Shown here: piece by piece, positions 30,336 through 41,799 of the stretch
Numbering within the stretch: position 1 is the stretch's first letter
How the letters are laid out: each line of letters opens with the position of its first letter
Source of the DNA: Plasmodiophora brassicae
Taxonomy: Eukaryota; Endomyxa: Phytomyxea; Phytomyxea; Plasmodiophorida
DNA length: 64,000 bases
Reading direction: 5' to 3'
NCBI GenBank assembly: GCA_036867785.1
Contig: CP145414.1
Span: 806,001-870,000, forward strand
Position numbers and translations under genes: made by a program
Notes under the pieces: generated by a model
The model's input: the letters and a program-made list of their open reading frames with translations, nothing else
Database searches by the model: none
What the model was told of the DNA's origin: nothing

Positions 30336-30403
30336 TAACGGGATCGCGATGTCGTACCGAGTCGACTGGATGAGACGACCCGTTGTTTATTGGGCAGCCG
30401 TTG

Positions 30404-31012
30404 TCAGACCATCTGGGTCGACGTTGGGTAGCGGTACGGGACGGGCGCCTTGCTGAGCTTGCGGTCGACGATGCACCCGAGCAGGACGGTGATGACCTGG
30501 AAGGCGAGCATGGCGATCGCGCTGTACTTGAGCAGGTTCGGGTGCACTTCACGGGTCGAGTCCATGAACTTCTGTCGGCATCCCTCCCAGCCACTGCATT
30601 GGTACAGCCTCTCAAACGTCTCACGGTCGTCGACTTTCAGCTTGTTCCACATCTTCTCGGCGGCGTTCTGGAAGTCGCCCTCGGCGTAGTACGCGAGGCA
30701 GAAGACGCCGACCTCCAGGATGATGATGATGATGGTCAGGATGTAGCCGAACTTGACGACGGACGGCGAGCGGATCAAGGACCCGATGAATGCGACCAGG
30801 GAGATCAGCGCGATCAGCGCGGCGCACGCCAGTCCGGCCCACAGAAGCATGGGGTTGGAGGAATCCGACGGGAGCACCTCACCGACGTACGACCGGCCCG
30901 TGTCCTTGATCGATTGGTGGATCAGGAACATCGACGCGCTGGACAGCATCAGGCACAGGAAGCTGGACAGCATGTACAGGTCGCGAGCGACTCCACCAGT
31001 GGGCCCCTTCAT
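30404..31012 (-). CDS. Tetraspanin-like four-helix membrane protein
   Basis: Single exon, 202 residues. Four hydrophobic segments lie at about 12-32, 55-82, 88-112 and 165-188. A polar loop of about 50 residues between the third and fourth contains CSGWEGC. The layout (short cytosolic termini, small first loop, large Cys-containing second loop before the last helix) is that of tetraspanins. The canonical CCG motif is not complete, so this is a divergent member or a structural look-alike. It lies 69 nt upstream of the kinesin gene on the same strand. Confidence 0.55.
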   Translation of the reverse strand: MKGPTGGVARDLYMLSSFLCLMLSSASMFLIHQSIKDTGRSYVGEVLPSDSSNPMLLWAGLACAALIALISLVAFIGSLIRSPSVVKFGYILTIIIIILEVGVFCLAYYAEGDFQNAAEKMWNKLKVDDRETFERLYQCSGWEGCRQKFMDSTREVHPNLLKYSAIAMLAFQVITVLLGCIVDRKLSKAPVPYRYPTSTQMV

Positions 31013-31498
31013 CGTGCCGGTCTTGCTTACGATTAGAATAATACGTTTAAAGGGATCGGGCTGTGCGTGATTAACGGCAGAACTGGGTCTGACGGCCTCG
31101 TTCCGGGCCCAGCATGCCTCCGCCTGCGGGTGCAGACCAGATCAATGACGGGACTGATCCCGCCGCACCTGACGTCACGCCCAGTAGTTGCGCAAGTGCG
31201 ACCTGCAGCGCTGCTGTCCGCCGCTCGGAGCAGCAGGCGGTCTGCTCGGAATAATCGGGCGATCGTTCCGCGTCGAGGGCCGCTCCCCAACGGTGGGCGG
31301 GCCCCGCACGTCGTTGCACGATGGCACGGCCCCGATCGTCGGGACGGAGTGCGGGTGGGCACCACCAGGCAGGACAGCCCCCACAATTCATGATGGCGGA
31401 CTGTGCCAGACAGTCACAAGGGCGACAGTGTGTTGAGAGACTTGGGCGACGGTGAGGTCGTGGCAGAAGCCCCCTTGGGTTCTCGTCGCGACAGGGAG
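31013..31498. other. Intergenic, divergent promoter
   Basis: No gene or repeat is recognised between the divergent tetraspanin-like gene and the small gene at 31499. Long open frames on both strands here reflect high GC and few stop codons, not coding character. Confidence 0.4.
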
Positions 31499-31818
31499 AT
31501 GGCGGAACCGTTGATGGATCGCGTTCGGAAAGCGTTCGGTCGGCGGGAGCCAGGGCGGCCGTCGCCCGTTCAGATGGCTCGCCGCCAGGGGTCCAGAGCC
31601 GCCCGGTTCAGCCAGGAGGAGAACGAGTCGCGCAATCTCCAGGAAGGTCGGGCCGTGTCCGCCTCGGACGGCCATTCGCGCCAATCTGACAACGTCCAGT
31701 GGTCGTCGTCAACGACACTGACGATGACGCCGCCACCGCCGCCGAGAACGCGCTGCCGCCGAACAAATTGCACCAGCAGACGATGCCGGGCAAGTCGTTC
31801 TGGTTCACCACGCGCTGA
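31499..31818 (+). CDS. Hypothetical small basic protein
   Basis: Two exons (31499-31646, 31700-31818) around a 53 nt GT-AG intron give 88 residues. The first exon is basic (RVRKAFGRREPGRPSP, ARRQGSRAARFSQEE); the second reads VVNDTDDDAATAAENALPP and ends PGKSFWFTTR. The splice was chosen because the second exon is clearly protein-like only in this frame and the lengths sum to whole codons. No domain or signal is recognised. It converges on the gene ending at 31851, 32 nt away. Confidence 0.5.
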
Positions 31819-31850
31819 ACATGATCAGCGCCCCGACATACATTCACCGT

Positions 31851-33232
31851 TTATTGTTCGTGGTGGTGCCTGCGGAACGGTTCCATCTTCATGTGCGACG
31901 TTAGGCAGGCCAGCGTGGGCAGGTGCGCCACGACGTTCTCGACGGCCTCCTTCTCCTCCTGGACCTGCGCCAGGAGCTCGTCGATGGCGACGTGTCGTCG
32001 TCGTTTGACCGGGTTCTGCGACCGCTTCGCCTTCCAGGCCAGCGACCCGGCGATGATCTCGTTCAGGCGCCCGATGCGCTGTGCCAGCACGAAGCGCAGC
32101 AGTCGCAGGAAGTGGATGGGCGTGCAGATGACGCCCTCGTCGGCGTCCAGCGACGACATCGTGTAGATCGACGGGTTGAATTGCCACGCGCGCGGCAGCA
32201 TCGCCCTGTTGCTGTCGAACAGGGCCCGGTTCGGCGCAGACAGGCCCATCCAGTCCAACAGAGCGTCCAGCGTCACCATGGTGATCTGGTCCTCCTTGAC
32301 GTCCTGCGAATGGGCCGCCAGGTACCCCGCGATCCACAGCGAGAGCAGGAGCGTGAAATTGGACTCAAACGATGCCGAGCGCATCTCGGGCGTCAACCCT
32401 GTTGTCGATCGCGAGGCACCTAGGTCGAGGGTTGCCTAACGCTGCGTCAGGAAGTCGCTTGAAATCGGGTGCTATGGTTCCGCAGACCTGCATTAGCTCG
32501 CGGGCGACACCGTTGCCGGCCTGGAGCGCCACGTCCCATTGCTCTTCCGTGTAGGACTCGTTGCCGGACCCGCCGAACAGCCGCCAGGCGCGGATCAACG
32601 AGTACCTGCCCGTGTTGATCGTCTGCGAGTCGAACCCGGGGAACCCGAAATCCACCAGGTGGCTCTCGGCATTGGTGTCCTCGACCAGAACAAAACAGTG
32701 CCTGGTGCCGACTGGTCAGGTTCGGGCAGATCGCAACGCGCGCGCCCCCCGTCCATGCCTCAGGAAATACGTCCCCGATTCCATGTCGGCCTCCAGCTCA
32801 GCCACGGCCCGGTCGATGCTCTTCGTGGCCGCGCCACGCAGCGAGAACAGCCTGTCGCTAAGGACCTGCCATCGCGACGATCCGAGCACGGTGCTCCTGC
32901 AGACGTCCCCCGAGTCACTTCTCCACATAGGGTATCGACAGCTAGGCGATGTCCTGTACCTGCAGGCGGCAAAGCGCGGGTACAACTCCCTGTAGAAGAA
33001 CGAGAAGAACTGTTGCGGTTCACGAAAGTTCTCGCAGACCTGATCGCCTGCAATCGTGCTTAGTGCCTGCACTCCCGCCGTATGTTTGGCAGGCACCTTT
33101 CGACTTCTTCAGGGCCTTGACATGGTAGGTCATGAAGGCCCCCAGCCCAGCATCTGCCGGCTGTGTCGCTTTCGCCTGCAACAACACAAGGTCGGTGTCT
33201 AGCAGCGCGCGAGCGTCATGGCGATCGTACAT
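31851..33232 (-). CDS. Hypothetical protein, five exons
   Basis: Exons 33232-33097, 33047-32960, 32896-32771, 32701-32436 and 32398-31851 give 342 residues. The first three introns are GT-AG (49, 63 and 69 nt); the last is best read as a 37 nt GC-AG intron. The protein is globular with aromatic-rich parts (REPQQFFSFFYRELYPRF, LVDFGFPGFDSQTINTGRYS, AWRLFGGSGNESYTEEQWD) and a hydrophobic segment FTLLLSLWIAGYLAAH that could be a membrane helix or a buried core. The C terminus is helical and basic. I recognise no family. It lies directly downstream of the PH-like gene at 33358-34795 on the same strand; the spacing is small enough that one combined gene cannot be excluded. Confidence 0.6.
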
Positions 33233-33357
33233 GGTTGCCCGATCCGTTCTCTGACCCGGAATCGGAAGATCCCGACAGCTGGTCCTCTTCGTTCGCTGAC
33301 GTCGTGAACCTGCCCACGATGCCGTTCAGGCACGCCAATGCGGACCAGGGTGGCACC

Positions 33358-34795
33358 TTACGTGACGTAGCATTCCGACGCCAGCGAATCGCCGTTGCCG
33401 TCGTCGTCGTCGTCGTCAAGGTCACCTTTCTCGGTTGGCGATTCGGCCAGAAGGGCCATGTGCTGCAGGCGACGTCGAATCGGGACCGGGACGCTCAACG
33501 TGTCTCGGCTGGACGACGATGTATCCGATTCCATCAGCGCCTGCGTCAGGCGCTGCTTGATGGTCGGCGCCGCCATGCTCTTCGGTTCATTCGGTTTCGC
33601 GACGACATCGACGAGCGGCGACGGTAACTGCCTCATCTGGGCGTCGAGGTCCAGGCCAGCGAGCCACCGGTTCCGGGCCGCAATCGATGGCGCCCGAATC
33701 AACGTTCGCACGGGTGGACATTGCCCGGTGACGTCGTCCATGTTGACGACCTCGAACGTCGTCGACATCGCGTCGCCGTCGCACTCGATCGTCACCAAAC
33801 GGCACAGCGGCACGACGAGGCAGATGGCGCCGTTCGCGAACCCGACCAGCCGACCGGGCGTTAACGCAAGGTGCATCTACGGAAACGATGGGCACCACGA
33901 CCTACCGGACGCGGGCGCTGGCATCACGTACCTGCTTGCCGTTGACCTCGACGCTGTCCTCGTGCATCCAGATCATCTGGGACCACAGCCAGTCAGGGAT
34001 GCGTTGCAGGTCGTGGCGGACGCTGCCCCTGGCCGGGGCGTCGAACGACAGCAGCTCGTTCATCAACGACACGACCTGGTCGCGATGCTCCAGGCAGCAG
34101 CAGATGATGACGACCGGGTCGCTGCGATGCCTGAGCTTCACGTCCAGGATATCCCTGACCGAACGGGTTACTGGCCCAACATGGTGAACGACCAGCACGC
34201 CGGCGCTTACGGCCCCTCGCCGCGTACCGACTCGACCGCATGCAACGGGATCCGAGTCACGCCGCCGAACTGGTCGTCGCCGAACGACAGCGACGCCTGC
34301 ACCCATTGGTATCCCTAACGGCGCGCCGGTCAACGTTGCGAGCGGCGATGGCGATCCCCGTTTACCGCCTACCTGTTGCAGGCCGACGTCGGGCGGGCCC
34401 TGCGACCCACGAAGGTGCACAGTGAAATAGGCGGCTTTCGTGTCCAGGGACAGCGACCGAATCGGGAACGTGAAGTAGAACGGGTCCATGGCCGATGGGG
34501 ACGCGGCCGCTCCCGTTGCGGTCGCATCCGGCGCCGTCGGGAACGTGGCCATGCGCCATTTGAACCCCGATTCGGACAGCTTGAGCCAGACGCAGTCGGC
34601 CTTGAGGAACGTGGAGAAGACGCGCGACCGGTGGGAACGATGCAGGACGGGCAGCGGCGACCGGACCGCCGCGAACTCCACTTCGGGAAGCGTCGCGGCC
34701 GCCGCGCTCTCGTCGTCATCGTCGTCGGCATCGTCGAACGACGGCAACGACATCGGCGTGATCGCCGCCTGGGCGACGCCGCCGTCCGCATCCAT
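33358..34795 (-). CDS. PH-like-domain protein (unassigned)
   Basis: Four exons (34795-34373, 34314-34232, 34154-33932, 33876-33358), with introns of 58, 77 and 55 nt, give 415 residues. Residues about 55-215 form a beta-rich region with FSTFLKADCVWLKLSESGFKW and, later, PVVIICCCLEHRDQVVSLMNEL, the strand-plus-helix ending of a PH-like fold. A second such unit is suggested by FANGAICLVVPLCRLVTIEC and its closing helix SIAARNRWLAGLDLD. The C terminus is acidic and ends with a run of Asp (DDDDDDGNGD). An alternative last splice would add an acidic Ser-rich tail. It is probably a peripheral membrane or scaffold protein; I am sure of the coding exons but not of the family. Confidence 0.6.
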
Positions 34796-34891
34796 CGTCA
34801 GGGGCGAGCACGCTGAGTGCGACGCGAATCGTCGATATGGCCCCCAGGTACACGAAGCCACTGCTGGTACCGCCGATCCAGCCCCCGGCTG

Positions 34892-35541
34892 TCAAGATAT
34901 CTGTGGACCGTCGCAGGAATAGAGCCCGTTGCTTGCTGCGATACGGGCGGCCAGCTTGTGGACCTGGTGGCGAGCGGTGACGCCGGCGCAGGTCGCCACG
35001 ACCAGCAGGGCCAGAGTGCCGGCGACGACCTCGAGGTGCACACGCGACGACGGGCTGGGTTGGGACATCGCCGCCAGCAACAGGCCGAAGCGCGCCAGGA
35101 TGATCGCGACGAGGATCGCCACCTGCACCGTTAGCAACAAGACTGACCAGACCATTCGCCCACGCTGCAACGGCCTTCGATCACCTGGACATCCCACCGT
35201 CATGCGATCGAGGTTGGCACCGTCGCGCTCGTGGTCCTACCTAGCAGACCGATGGGCAGAGCGAGCGAGGCGCCGGCAATGGCGCAGATCAGAAGCGGGC
35301 GAACGGCATGGCCACGGTCACGACCCCTGGCCAAACAGTACGATGAAGTCGCAATGACGGCTAGGGAGGCGATCGCCAGAGCCCAGTCGGACAGTCGGAG
35401 GCACGACTCGCGGCACTGCAAGCGTCGCGTCGTCGTCGACGCGATCGGGACGATGTAGCGTTGGCTGCGTCGCAGAGAGACCTCGTAGGACATCCTGCGC
35501 GACGTGTACGTCCCGAACTCGTACTCGTCGTCCACGATCAT
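34892..35541 (-). CDS. Hypothetical four-helix membrane protein
   Basis: Two exons (35541-35241, 35184-34892) around a 56 nt intron give 197 residues. The N-terminal 50 residues are polar and cytosolic-looking (MIVDDEYEFGTYTSRRMSYE). Four hydrophobic helices follow: LSDWALAIASLAVIAT, LLICAIAGASLALPIGLL, SVLLLTVQVAILVAIILARF and VVAGTLALLVVATCAGV. The second loop is short and there are no tetraspanin cysteines. No family is recognised. It sits between the PH-like gene and RPN11, all on the minus strand. Confidence 0.6.
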
Positions 35542-35636
35542 AGCCACGTCGGCCGTGGCGACCGGTTCGACCGAAACCTGTCCTACCGGAGGCGGCTACG
35601 TAGCCTTTAGCGGTATGGCTGTGTAGTGGGATGCTT

Positions 35637-36563
35637 CTAGAAGACCATTGTGTTCAGCATCAGGCCGAGGTTCTGGACAATGTTGGACGACATCAGGTCG
35701 GCACAGTTCGTTTCGAGATGTCGCTTCGGGTCGATCTTGCCGACGTGCGCAATCGCCAGCTCCTCCTTGCTGAGCGTGTCCTCCTCCTTCAGCCACGCGC
35801 CGTACGCCTTACTCAGGCGGCAGAGCGTCTGTACGGTCTCCTCGTTCTTCTTGCTGTGGTCGTCGAACGGCTCGATTCTCAGCCCGTCCGTCCACTGCTT
35901 CTTGTGCACGTTCAGCAGCATCTGCTGGTCCAGCTCGTTCTTGAAGTACGAGATGTTGATCGAGTAGTAGTGGCGGTTGAGGTTGTGGATCAGGGCCTGG
36001 ATGGACGGTTTGTTCAGGAAGCCCAGGTTCGACGTCGTCTGCCTGGGTTCTTGCCCCATCATCATCAGCTGCGGGTTGATCAGCCGGAACGCGTCAATCA
36101 CGACTTTGCCTCTGACTGACTGGATCGGGTCGACGACGATCGACACGGCGCGTTTGTTCAACTGCTCGAACGATTGCTGCGTGCTGATGTCGACGCCAGA
36201 CAGCCAGCACCCGAACCCTGGGTGCGAGTGGTACCATCCAACGACCATCTCCGGACGTCCGGTCTGTCGCAGCATATCCAGCATATTCGCCTGGAACACG
36301 TGATCGACGGCTTCAACGGAGACGCCCGTACCGGACTGCGGCATGGCGAACACGTCGACAACGCGCACCGTGTAATCGTCAACGAAATCGCCGAGCATCA
36401 GGCCCATCACTTCCAGCGGCACGCCGGCGCGCCCGTGCTTCAGCATCTTCAGCAGCGCCAGCGACGAGATGTACACGATCTCGCTCGTGTCCGCCACGGG
36501 CTGATCCTCGCCGCCACCGCCCATCATGGCCCCGTTCAGCATCTGCTGCAGACGACCGGCCAT
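35637..36563 (-). CDS. PSMD14: 26S proteasome deubiquitinase RPN11/PSMD14
   Basis: JAMM-type zinc metalloprotease of the proteasome lid that removes ubiquitin chains en bloc from substrates. Single exon, 308 residues, the normal length. The catalytic motif is complete: Glu in [14 protein letters not shown], then the His-x-His and Asp ligands in [17 protein letters not shown]. The Ins-1 and downstream family sequences [30 protein letters not shown] and [19 protein letters not shown] are all present. The start at [11 protein letters not shown] matches the family; the frame upstream is open, but those residues are unrelated. Confidence 0.97.
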   Translation of the reverse strand: MAGRLQQMLNGAMMGGGGEDQPVADTSEIVYISSLALLKMLKHGRAGVPLEVMGLMLGDFVDDYTVRVVDVFAMPQSGTGVSVEAVDHVFQANMLDMLRQTGRPEMVVGWYHSHPGFGCWLSGVDISTQQSFEQLNKRAVSIVVDPIQSVRGKVVIDAFRLINPQLMMMGQEPRQTTSNLGFLNKPSIQALIHNLNRHYYSINISYFKNELDQQMLLNVHKKQWTDGLRIEPFDDHSKKNEETVQTLCRLSKAYGAWLKEEDTLSKEELAIAHVGKIDPKRHLETNCADLMSSNIVQNLGLMLNTMVF

Positions 36564-36956
36564 CGTGTCCACCCTTCGCCAATCAACAACGCCGCTCTGC
36601 ACTGAACGTTGCTTCAAAAAAAATCGCCCCGCAATCTGTCGTTCACATTTGTACGCCAGTTTTTGGAGAAAGTCGACGTCACTGATCCGCCAGTCGTCCA
36701 GCGAGCTGGATGAACCTGTTGCCCCGCACGAGTTGACCCAAACGTACCGTTCAAGTGTTGATAACGGACAAGTTATCAATGAGCGCACTGGCTCTCCTGC
36801 GTGCAAATCGGCCGGGGGCTCTGATCGGGGACCCTGCGTGTTTGCCGGGATCGTAACGAGGACAAGCTGGGTCAGTCGCACGGCCTGCAGCATGCATGCT
36901 GTGACAGGATGGGGTATGTATGCTATTAGGCGGGCTGAAAGTCTGACTCGGCGTCG
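36564..36956. other. Divergent promoter region
   Basis: Lies between the divergent RPN11 and acidic-protein genes. It includes AATTGATAACTTG-type AT-rich patches near 36770, but no defined element. No gene. Confidence 0.35.
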
Positions 36957-38056
36957 ATGTCGGATGATGAAGAGGACGTTGACACTGAGGATGCGGAAGA
37001 GAGCGAGGAACAGGACGGTAGCGATGACGACGACGAAGACGACGAGAGCAGTGAGGATGATGATGATGCCGACACCGACGACGATGAGGAAGACAGTGAT
37101 GACGATGACGACGATGGTGACGACGACGACGACGACAGCGACGACGGTGATGACGATGAGGATGAGAGTGAGGAAAGTGATGAAGACGATGACGATGGAA
37201 GCGAGGCGGATGCCAGTGACGATGATGGGAATGAACCATCAGCAAGGGACGCAGCTGTAGACGACGTGACACCTGCCCCAGTTCTCATCTCAGCAATCTC
37301 AGCGGACCTTGACGCGGTAACCACGCGTCTCCGAGATGTCTTCAGAATCGACCGCCAGCATGCAACGACCGAGTCTGTTGCCGATCCGGCTGATGTCCCC
37401 AGAGGTGGAGCATCTTCACTGCAAACGCCGCCGCCGCCCGCGGTTGAACCCTCCACGTCGTCGGACTGGAAGCATGGGCCATCGTCATTCTCAACGCAGT
37501 TCATACGTTCCAGTCGACGGCAGGGATCGGGAGATCGCAGAGCTCCGTTAAACAGCCGGATTCTTCCCATCCTCCCTCAGCCGCTGACAGCGCGAGATCT
37601 CTACCGGTACCAGGTAATGGATCCTTCGACGCGACCAGCGTAACCGCTCAAGCGCTGTACAATGTAGCAGACGCCCCACAGTGATCCTGAACCCGCTGTC
37701 CGGGAAACCGAGTCGGGCAAGCTAATTGGCGCGCATGCCAATGACGATTTTAGGCCACAAGTACGTTCCTTGTAATGGGACAACGAGTCGAGCTCGCCCT
37801 GAAATGTCGTCGCAGGCTCCACCTCCACGTCAGGTTGACGCGTTCCATCAGCCGCCAAGAATCAAACCGATCGAGGTGCCGTCATCCGGTTGCCGTTCGA
37901 CAGGATTTGCTGACAATTTCGCAGGTTGTGTCTCAGTCTCGACACGCGCCTGTCAGGTTGGACGATGATAAAGGATGTCGCATCGAGATTCCAGCGCCCC
38001 CTATCAAGGTCATCGCCCCTCAACCATGTGCTAGGACATGGCTGAACGCCCATTAG
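36957..38056 (+). CDS. Highly acidic protein with Pro-rich C terminus
   Basis: Four exons (36957-37613, 37671-37760, 37816-37875, 37925-38056), with 57, 55 and 49 nt introns, all in phase 0, give 312 residues. Residues 1-95 are almost only Asp, Glu and Ser, in runs encoded by GAY/GAR codon repeats. A short conserved-looking helix ([20 protein letters not shown]) follows, then Pro/Ser-rich sequence with [13 protein letters not shown], and in the last exons [14 protein letters not shown] and [15 protein letters not shown]. No fold is recognised. The acid tract resembles those of nucleolar proteins and histone chaperones, which is only an analogy. Confidence 0.6.
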
Positions 38057-38665
38057 GGACCACCTCTCGAAGGCAACGACTCCGACCGCTACAACGACAC
38101 TCGTCTTCCCAGTTTCGTGTCGTGAAGCATAATCACGTGTACTCGCCAGTGCTACAGTATCAGGGTGGTATCGCGCTTTCGCTGCAGATAGATTCCCCAA
38201 CGCTGCGCGCGAAGCGTGCCAGGCACTTGCGCCTTTGTCGCTGTTTCGGTGCAACATCGACTGGTTAGACGACATGCTGATCGCTTGATTCTGAAACCGG
38301 ATGCATGAAGAGCGACACGAAGAGCGGGAACGTCGCAGTCATTACAAACGCTGGCGGTGTCACATTGGGGCAGGCGCTCTTTGTGTCGTTTGTTCCCCGG
38401 TCCACCTGGCAGCATCTGTTCAAACCTTAGGCCCTGCTGCTGCTGCGCGGCGCAACATGTAGGTGGCACAGTGGCGCTCAAATTTCTGCGCGACGGTGGG
38501 GGCTCCTGAAAACCCCGCGCGCTCGAATAAGTCAGCGGGCAGCGAGCGGGGCGTATATTGTGTGTTTGCCGGGGCAACCTGTACGTTTAGTCAGGGCGGC
38601 CCGGGGCAGCGCATTGTCGTCGTTTTGACGCCTCGACCCCCGCAGTCACCGACCGGCGTCAGGCG
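38057..38665. other. Intergenic
   Basis: About 600 nt upstream of CDK1 without a supported gene. Open frames on both strands are Arg/Ser/Pro-rich and lack plausible starts or motifs. The promoter of the CDK gene should lie in the right half. Confidence 0.4.
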
Positions 38666-39711
38666 ATGGCGGGCGACGGCGAGCGGCCAGAGTCGCAGCA
38701 GTACGCGGGCCTTGGGCGCTACCAGAAAATCGAGAAGGTGATGCCGCCGATGGTGCTGCTCCACGGCGGCACGACGTTAAACCCTGGCCGTTAGATTGGC
38801 GAAGGCACGTATGGTGTTGTTTACAAGGCGCGGGACCGGGTGACAGGGGAGAGTATCGCGCTGAAGAAGATCCGGCTGGACAGCGAGGACGAAGGGATCC
38901 CTTCGACGGCGATCCGAGAGATTTCATTGCTGAAAGAGCTTCAGCACCCGAATGTCGTATCGCTGCGGGACGTTGTCCATCACGACTTCAAGAAATTGTA
39001 CCTCGTGTTCGAGTACCTGGACCAGGATCTGAAGAAGTATATGGACAGCCAGACTGCGCCGCTCGACCTCATGCTGGTCAAATCGTATATGCAGCAGTTA
39101 CTGAAAGGCATCGCGTTCTGCCACTCTCACCGAACACTGCATCGTGATCTGAAGCCGCAGAACCTGCTCATCGACAGGCAAGGGGCGCTGAAACTCGCCG
39201 ATTTCGGCCTGGCGCGTGCGTTTGGCGTCCCCGTGCGCCCGTATACGCACGAAGTCGTCACCTTGTGGTATCGAGCGCCTGAGATCCTGCTGGGCACAAA
39301 GGAATATTCAACGCCTGTCGACATCTGGGCTGCTGGTTGTATCTTCGCCGAATTGGTACACCTGGTCGTCCAATTGGCGTTTGAATATCTGTTGACGACC
39401 ATGCCCGACGACAGGTCACGAAGCAGCCGCTGTTCCCGGGTGACTCCGAAATCGACGAGCTATTCCGCATCTTCCGAGCGTTGGGCACGCCGAACGAGAC
39501 AACTTGGCCGAGAGTGACGTCCATGCCCGACTACAAGTCGACGTTCCCGAAATGGGATCCACGTCCACTGTCAACCTGCGTTCCTGGATTGGACCGCGTC
39601 GGCCTCGACCTTCTGGGCAAGATGCTCCGCTATGAACCTGGCAAGCGCATATCTGCGAAGCAGGCTCTGGAGCACGCCTACTTTGACGACCTGTACGACT
39701 TGCAACGCTGA
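38666..39711 (+). CDS. CDK1: Cyclin-dependent kinase, CDK1/CDK2 type
   Basis: Cell-cycle Ser/Thr kinase. Three exons (38666-38737, 38795-39355, 39415-39711) around 57 and 59 nt introns give 309 residues. The cyclin-binding helix is the canonical PSTAIRE in [16 protein letters not shown]. The glycine loop [12 protein letters not shown] carries the inhibitory Thr-Tyr pair, [11 protein letters not shown] is the catalytic loop, and [20 protein letters not shown] the activation segment with its Thr. The insert and C lobe ([44 protein letters not shown]) are typical. The N-terminal extension of about 20 residues ([17 protein letters not shown]) is longer than in yeast or human. CDK1 and CDK2 orthology cannot be separated from sequence alone. 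Confidence 0.95.
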
Positions 39712-39758
39712 CACGCGTCGCCTTGGCGTTGTTATAAACGATTGTCGTATGACGTTGG

Positions 39759-41589
39759 TCATAGCACTAGGTTCTTATCAGCTTTGTCGGCGATGCTCTG
39801 ATCGATCTTCGTGATCAGGCCGTTCATCTTCTCGGTCAGGTCCTGGTACCAAATGGACTGCGCCTGGCAGTCGGCCGCGTGCTGAACAGGTCTAGTCAGC
39901 TGAGAACCAGGCAATGCATACGAACGCGATGGTCACGTCACCCTTGCGTTATTGTCATGCAGTACCCGAAGCAGGTCGGTGTCGTCTGCAGTCGTCGACG
40001 ATGGCTTGGCCGGGCCAAACGGAGGATACATTTTAGGCCTCGACTGCTCCTCTTTCAGCTGTCGTTCCAGCTGTCTCTTGACAGTTTGGGCCAGCGCGAC
40101 CTCTCCTCGTAGGTTCGCCTCTCTGGCCTGTTCTTCGCGCTGCGCCCGCTCCACTAGACTCCTCTGCAGGTCCAGCTCGATTGTGATCTCCTGGTTATGT
40201 TTCTGCAGCATGTCGGCTCGACCTTTCTCGACCTGGACCGTGCCCTGCAGGTCCCGTATCTGCCTGCGAAGCTCTTCGGCGTCTTCCCCTGACTTTGTCA
40301 GTGCCGCTTGAAGTTGGGACCTTTCCGCCTCGCACCCGGAGTGGTCGAGCGACAGCTGAGAATGTTCCCTCTGCACCCGGTCCAGTCCGACCAGCGCCGC
40401 TTCGTAGGCAGCCTGCGTCTTGTCCCTCTCCAGCAGGTCGCGTTGCAACACGACTTTCAGCTCGGTGATATATGCCCGCTTCCGGTCCAGTTTGGCGTTC
40501 AGGTGCCGGCACCGATCAGCGCAGCGCTTCAGCACGCGACACAGTTGGGAATGACGATCGGACACTGTGCCAGCAGGTCACCATACGTGTACGTGGAAGG
40601 CTACGATGATGATCGAACCTCGATCCAAACGCGACTGAAGGGATGCTACCCGGGTGTCAATGTCACGTTGAAGCTTGACTTGGGCGGATGCCCACTGGTC
40701 GGCCAGCTGATGGCCCACGCCGCGAAGTTCGACAACGAGGCGCTCGTTGGTCGACTGCAAACCAGCAACCTGCGCCTGCAGGACGGCAACCTGGGTCCTG
40801 ACCTGTTCGCGTTCGTGGTCCGCCTGTCGGCGCGCGTCTTCCGCTTCCTGCCATCGATCCTGCAGGGTCTCCTGCATCCGGGTCGCCTCCCGCTCCGCCA
40901 TTGCCTTGTTCTGCTCCAGCAGGCCGATTTGCGTGTCTAACCATGATGCCCATTGTAAGTCAGCACGCACCGCGACGACGGTGGACGGTAACGGACCCGC
41001 CGCTTGCAACGTCAGGTTCGCTTCGGCGACCAGCTGCTCCCGTTCCTTCACCTGGCATCCATGCCAGGTCAGTACTATCTAGACGGCTGCAGCGACGAGG
41101 TACCTTGTCCTGAAGCTGGTTGACCTGGCACTGGAGCAGTTGGGCCTGCATGGCTCGGTCCGCAGCGTCCTTCTTGGCAACGTCGACTTCCTGGCGCAGT
41201 CGGTCGGCGCTGAGCAGGGCGTCGTGGTTCGCCGCTTGCAGGGCCGCTCTCTCGGCCCGAAGCGAATTGACTTGCTCGGTCCTGGAGTGCCGCTTAGGAA
41301 CCCATTGGCCAATGTGACGACGTGTAATGGCCACCTTTCTTTGACAAGCGCCTGTAGTTGGGCTTCCGTCGCTTTCAGGTTGTTGATCATGTTAGACCTA
41401 CAGGGGTCGGTGGGTGCATGGCATTGATGTTAGACGCCTCTTGGACCTCTCGATCAGTTTGTCGCTCAGCGCCCGAATCTCCTCAGCCTGCGCCTGGATC
41501 GACTGCTCCCGCTTGCTCAGGCGCTGTGCTGCTGCCCTGAGCAAGGCATCGCTGGTGGCGACGTCCTCATCATCGCCCGACCCGGACAT
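39759..41589 (-). CDS. Coiled-coil protein
   Basis: Six exons (41589-41447, 41397-41335, 41281-41104, 41051-40619, 40564-39942, 39881-39759), with introns of 49-60 nt, give 520 residues, nearly all predicted coiled coil: ALSDKLIERSNMINNLKATE, LRAERAALQAANHDALLSAD, MAEREATRMQETLQDRWQEA, LQRDLLERDKTQAAYEAALV and LVERAQREEQAREANLRGEV. A short proline-containing break (SRPKMYPPFGPAKPSSTTA) precedes a last helix, WYQDLTEKMNGLITKIDQS. No globular domain is present. The frame upstream of the chosen ATG stays open for about 40 codons, so the start may be earlier. Function unknown; structural or tethering proteins look like this. Confidence 0.7.
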
Positions 41590-41799
41590 GCCGGAAGGCG
41601 GCCCTATATGTCGGGACCGATACGGTACGACGACGGGATCGCCATTGGCGGTCGCAGCCAGTGCCAGCCAAGCGGACAGGGCAACTGAGCCCAACGGTCG
41701 CCATATCAGCGCTTCCTAAACAATAGTTCGTGTATTCGACACAGGTGTTGCTGTAACATAATTTGGACAGGCGCCAGCAGGTGTGGATGACAGCTATGA

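Noticed and set aside
36926-37570. Ser-rich frame on the minus strand
   Set aside because: It is the antisense of the Asp/Glu codon runs; the plus strand has proper splice sites and a coherent protein.
38152-38577. 141-codon minus-strand frame
   Set aside because: Composition is that of random GC-rich sequence; no ATG-supported start or splice partner.
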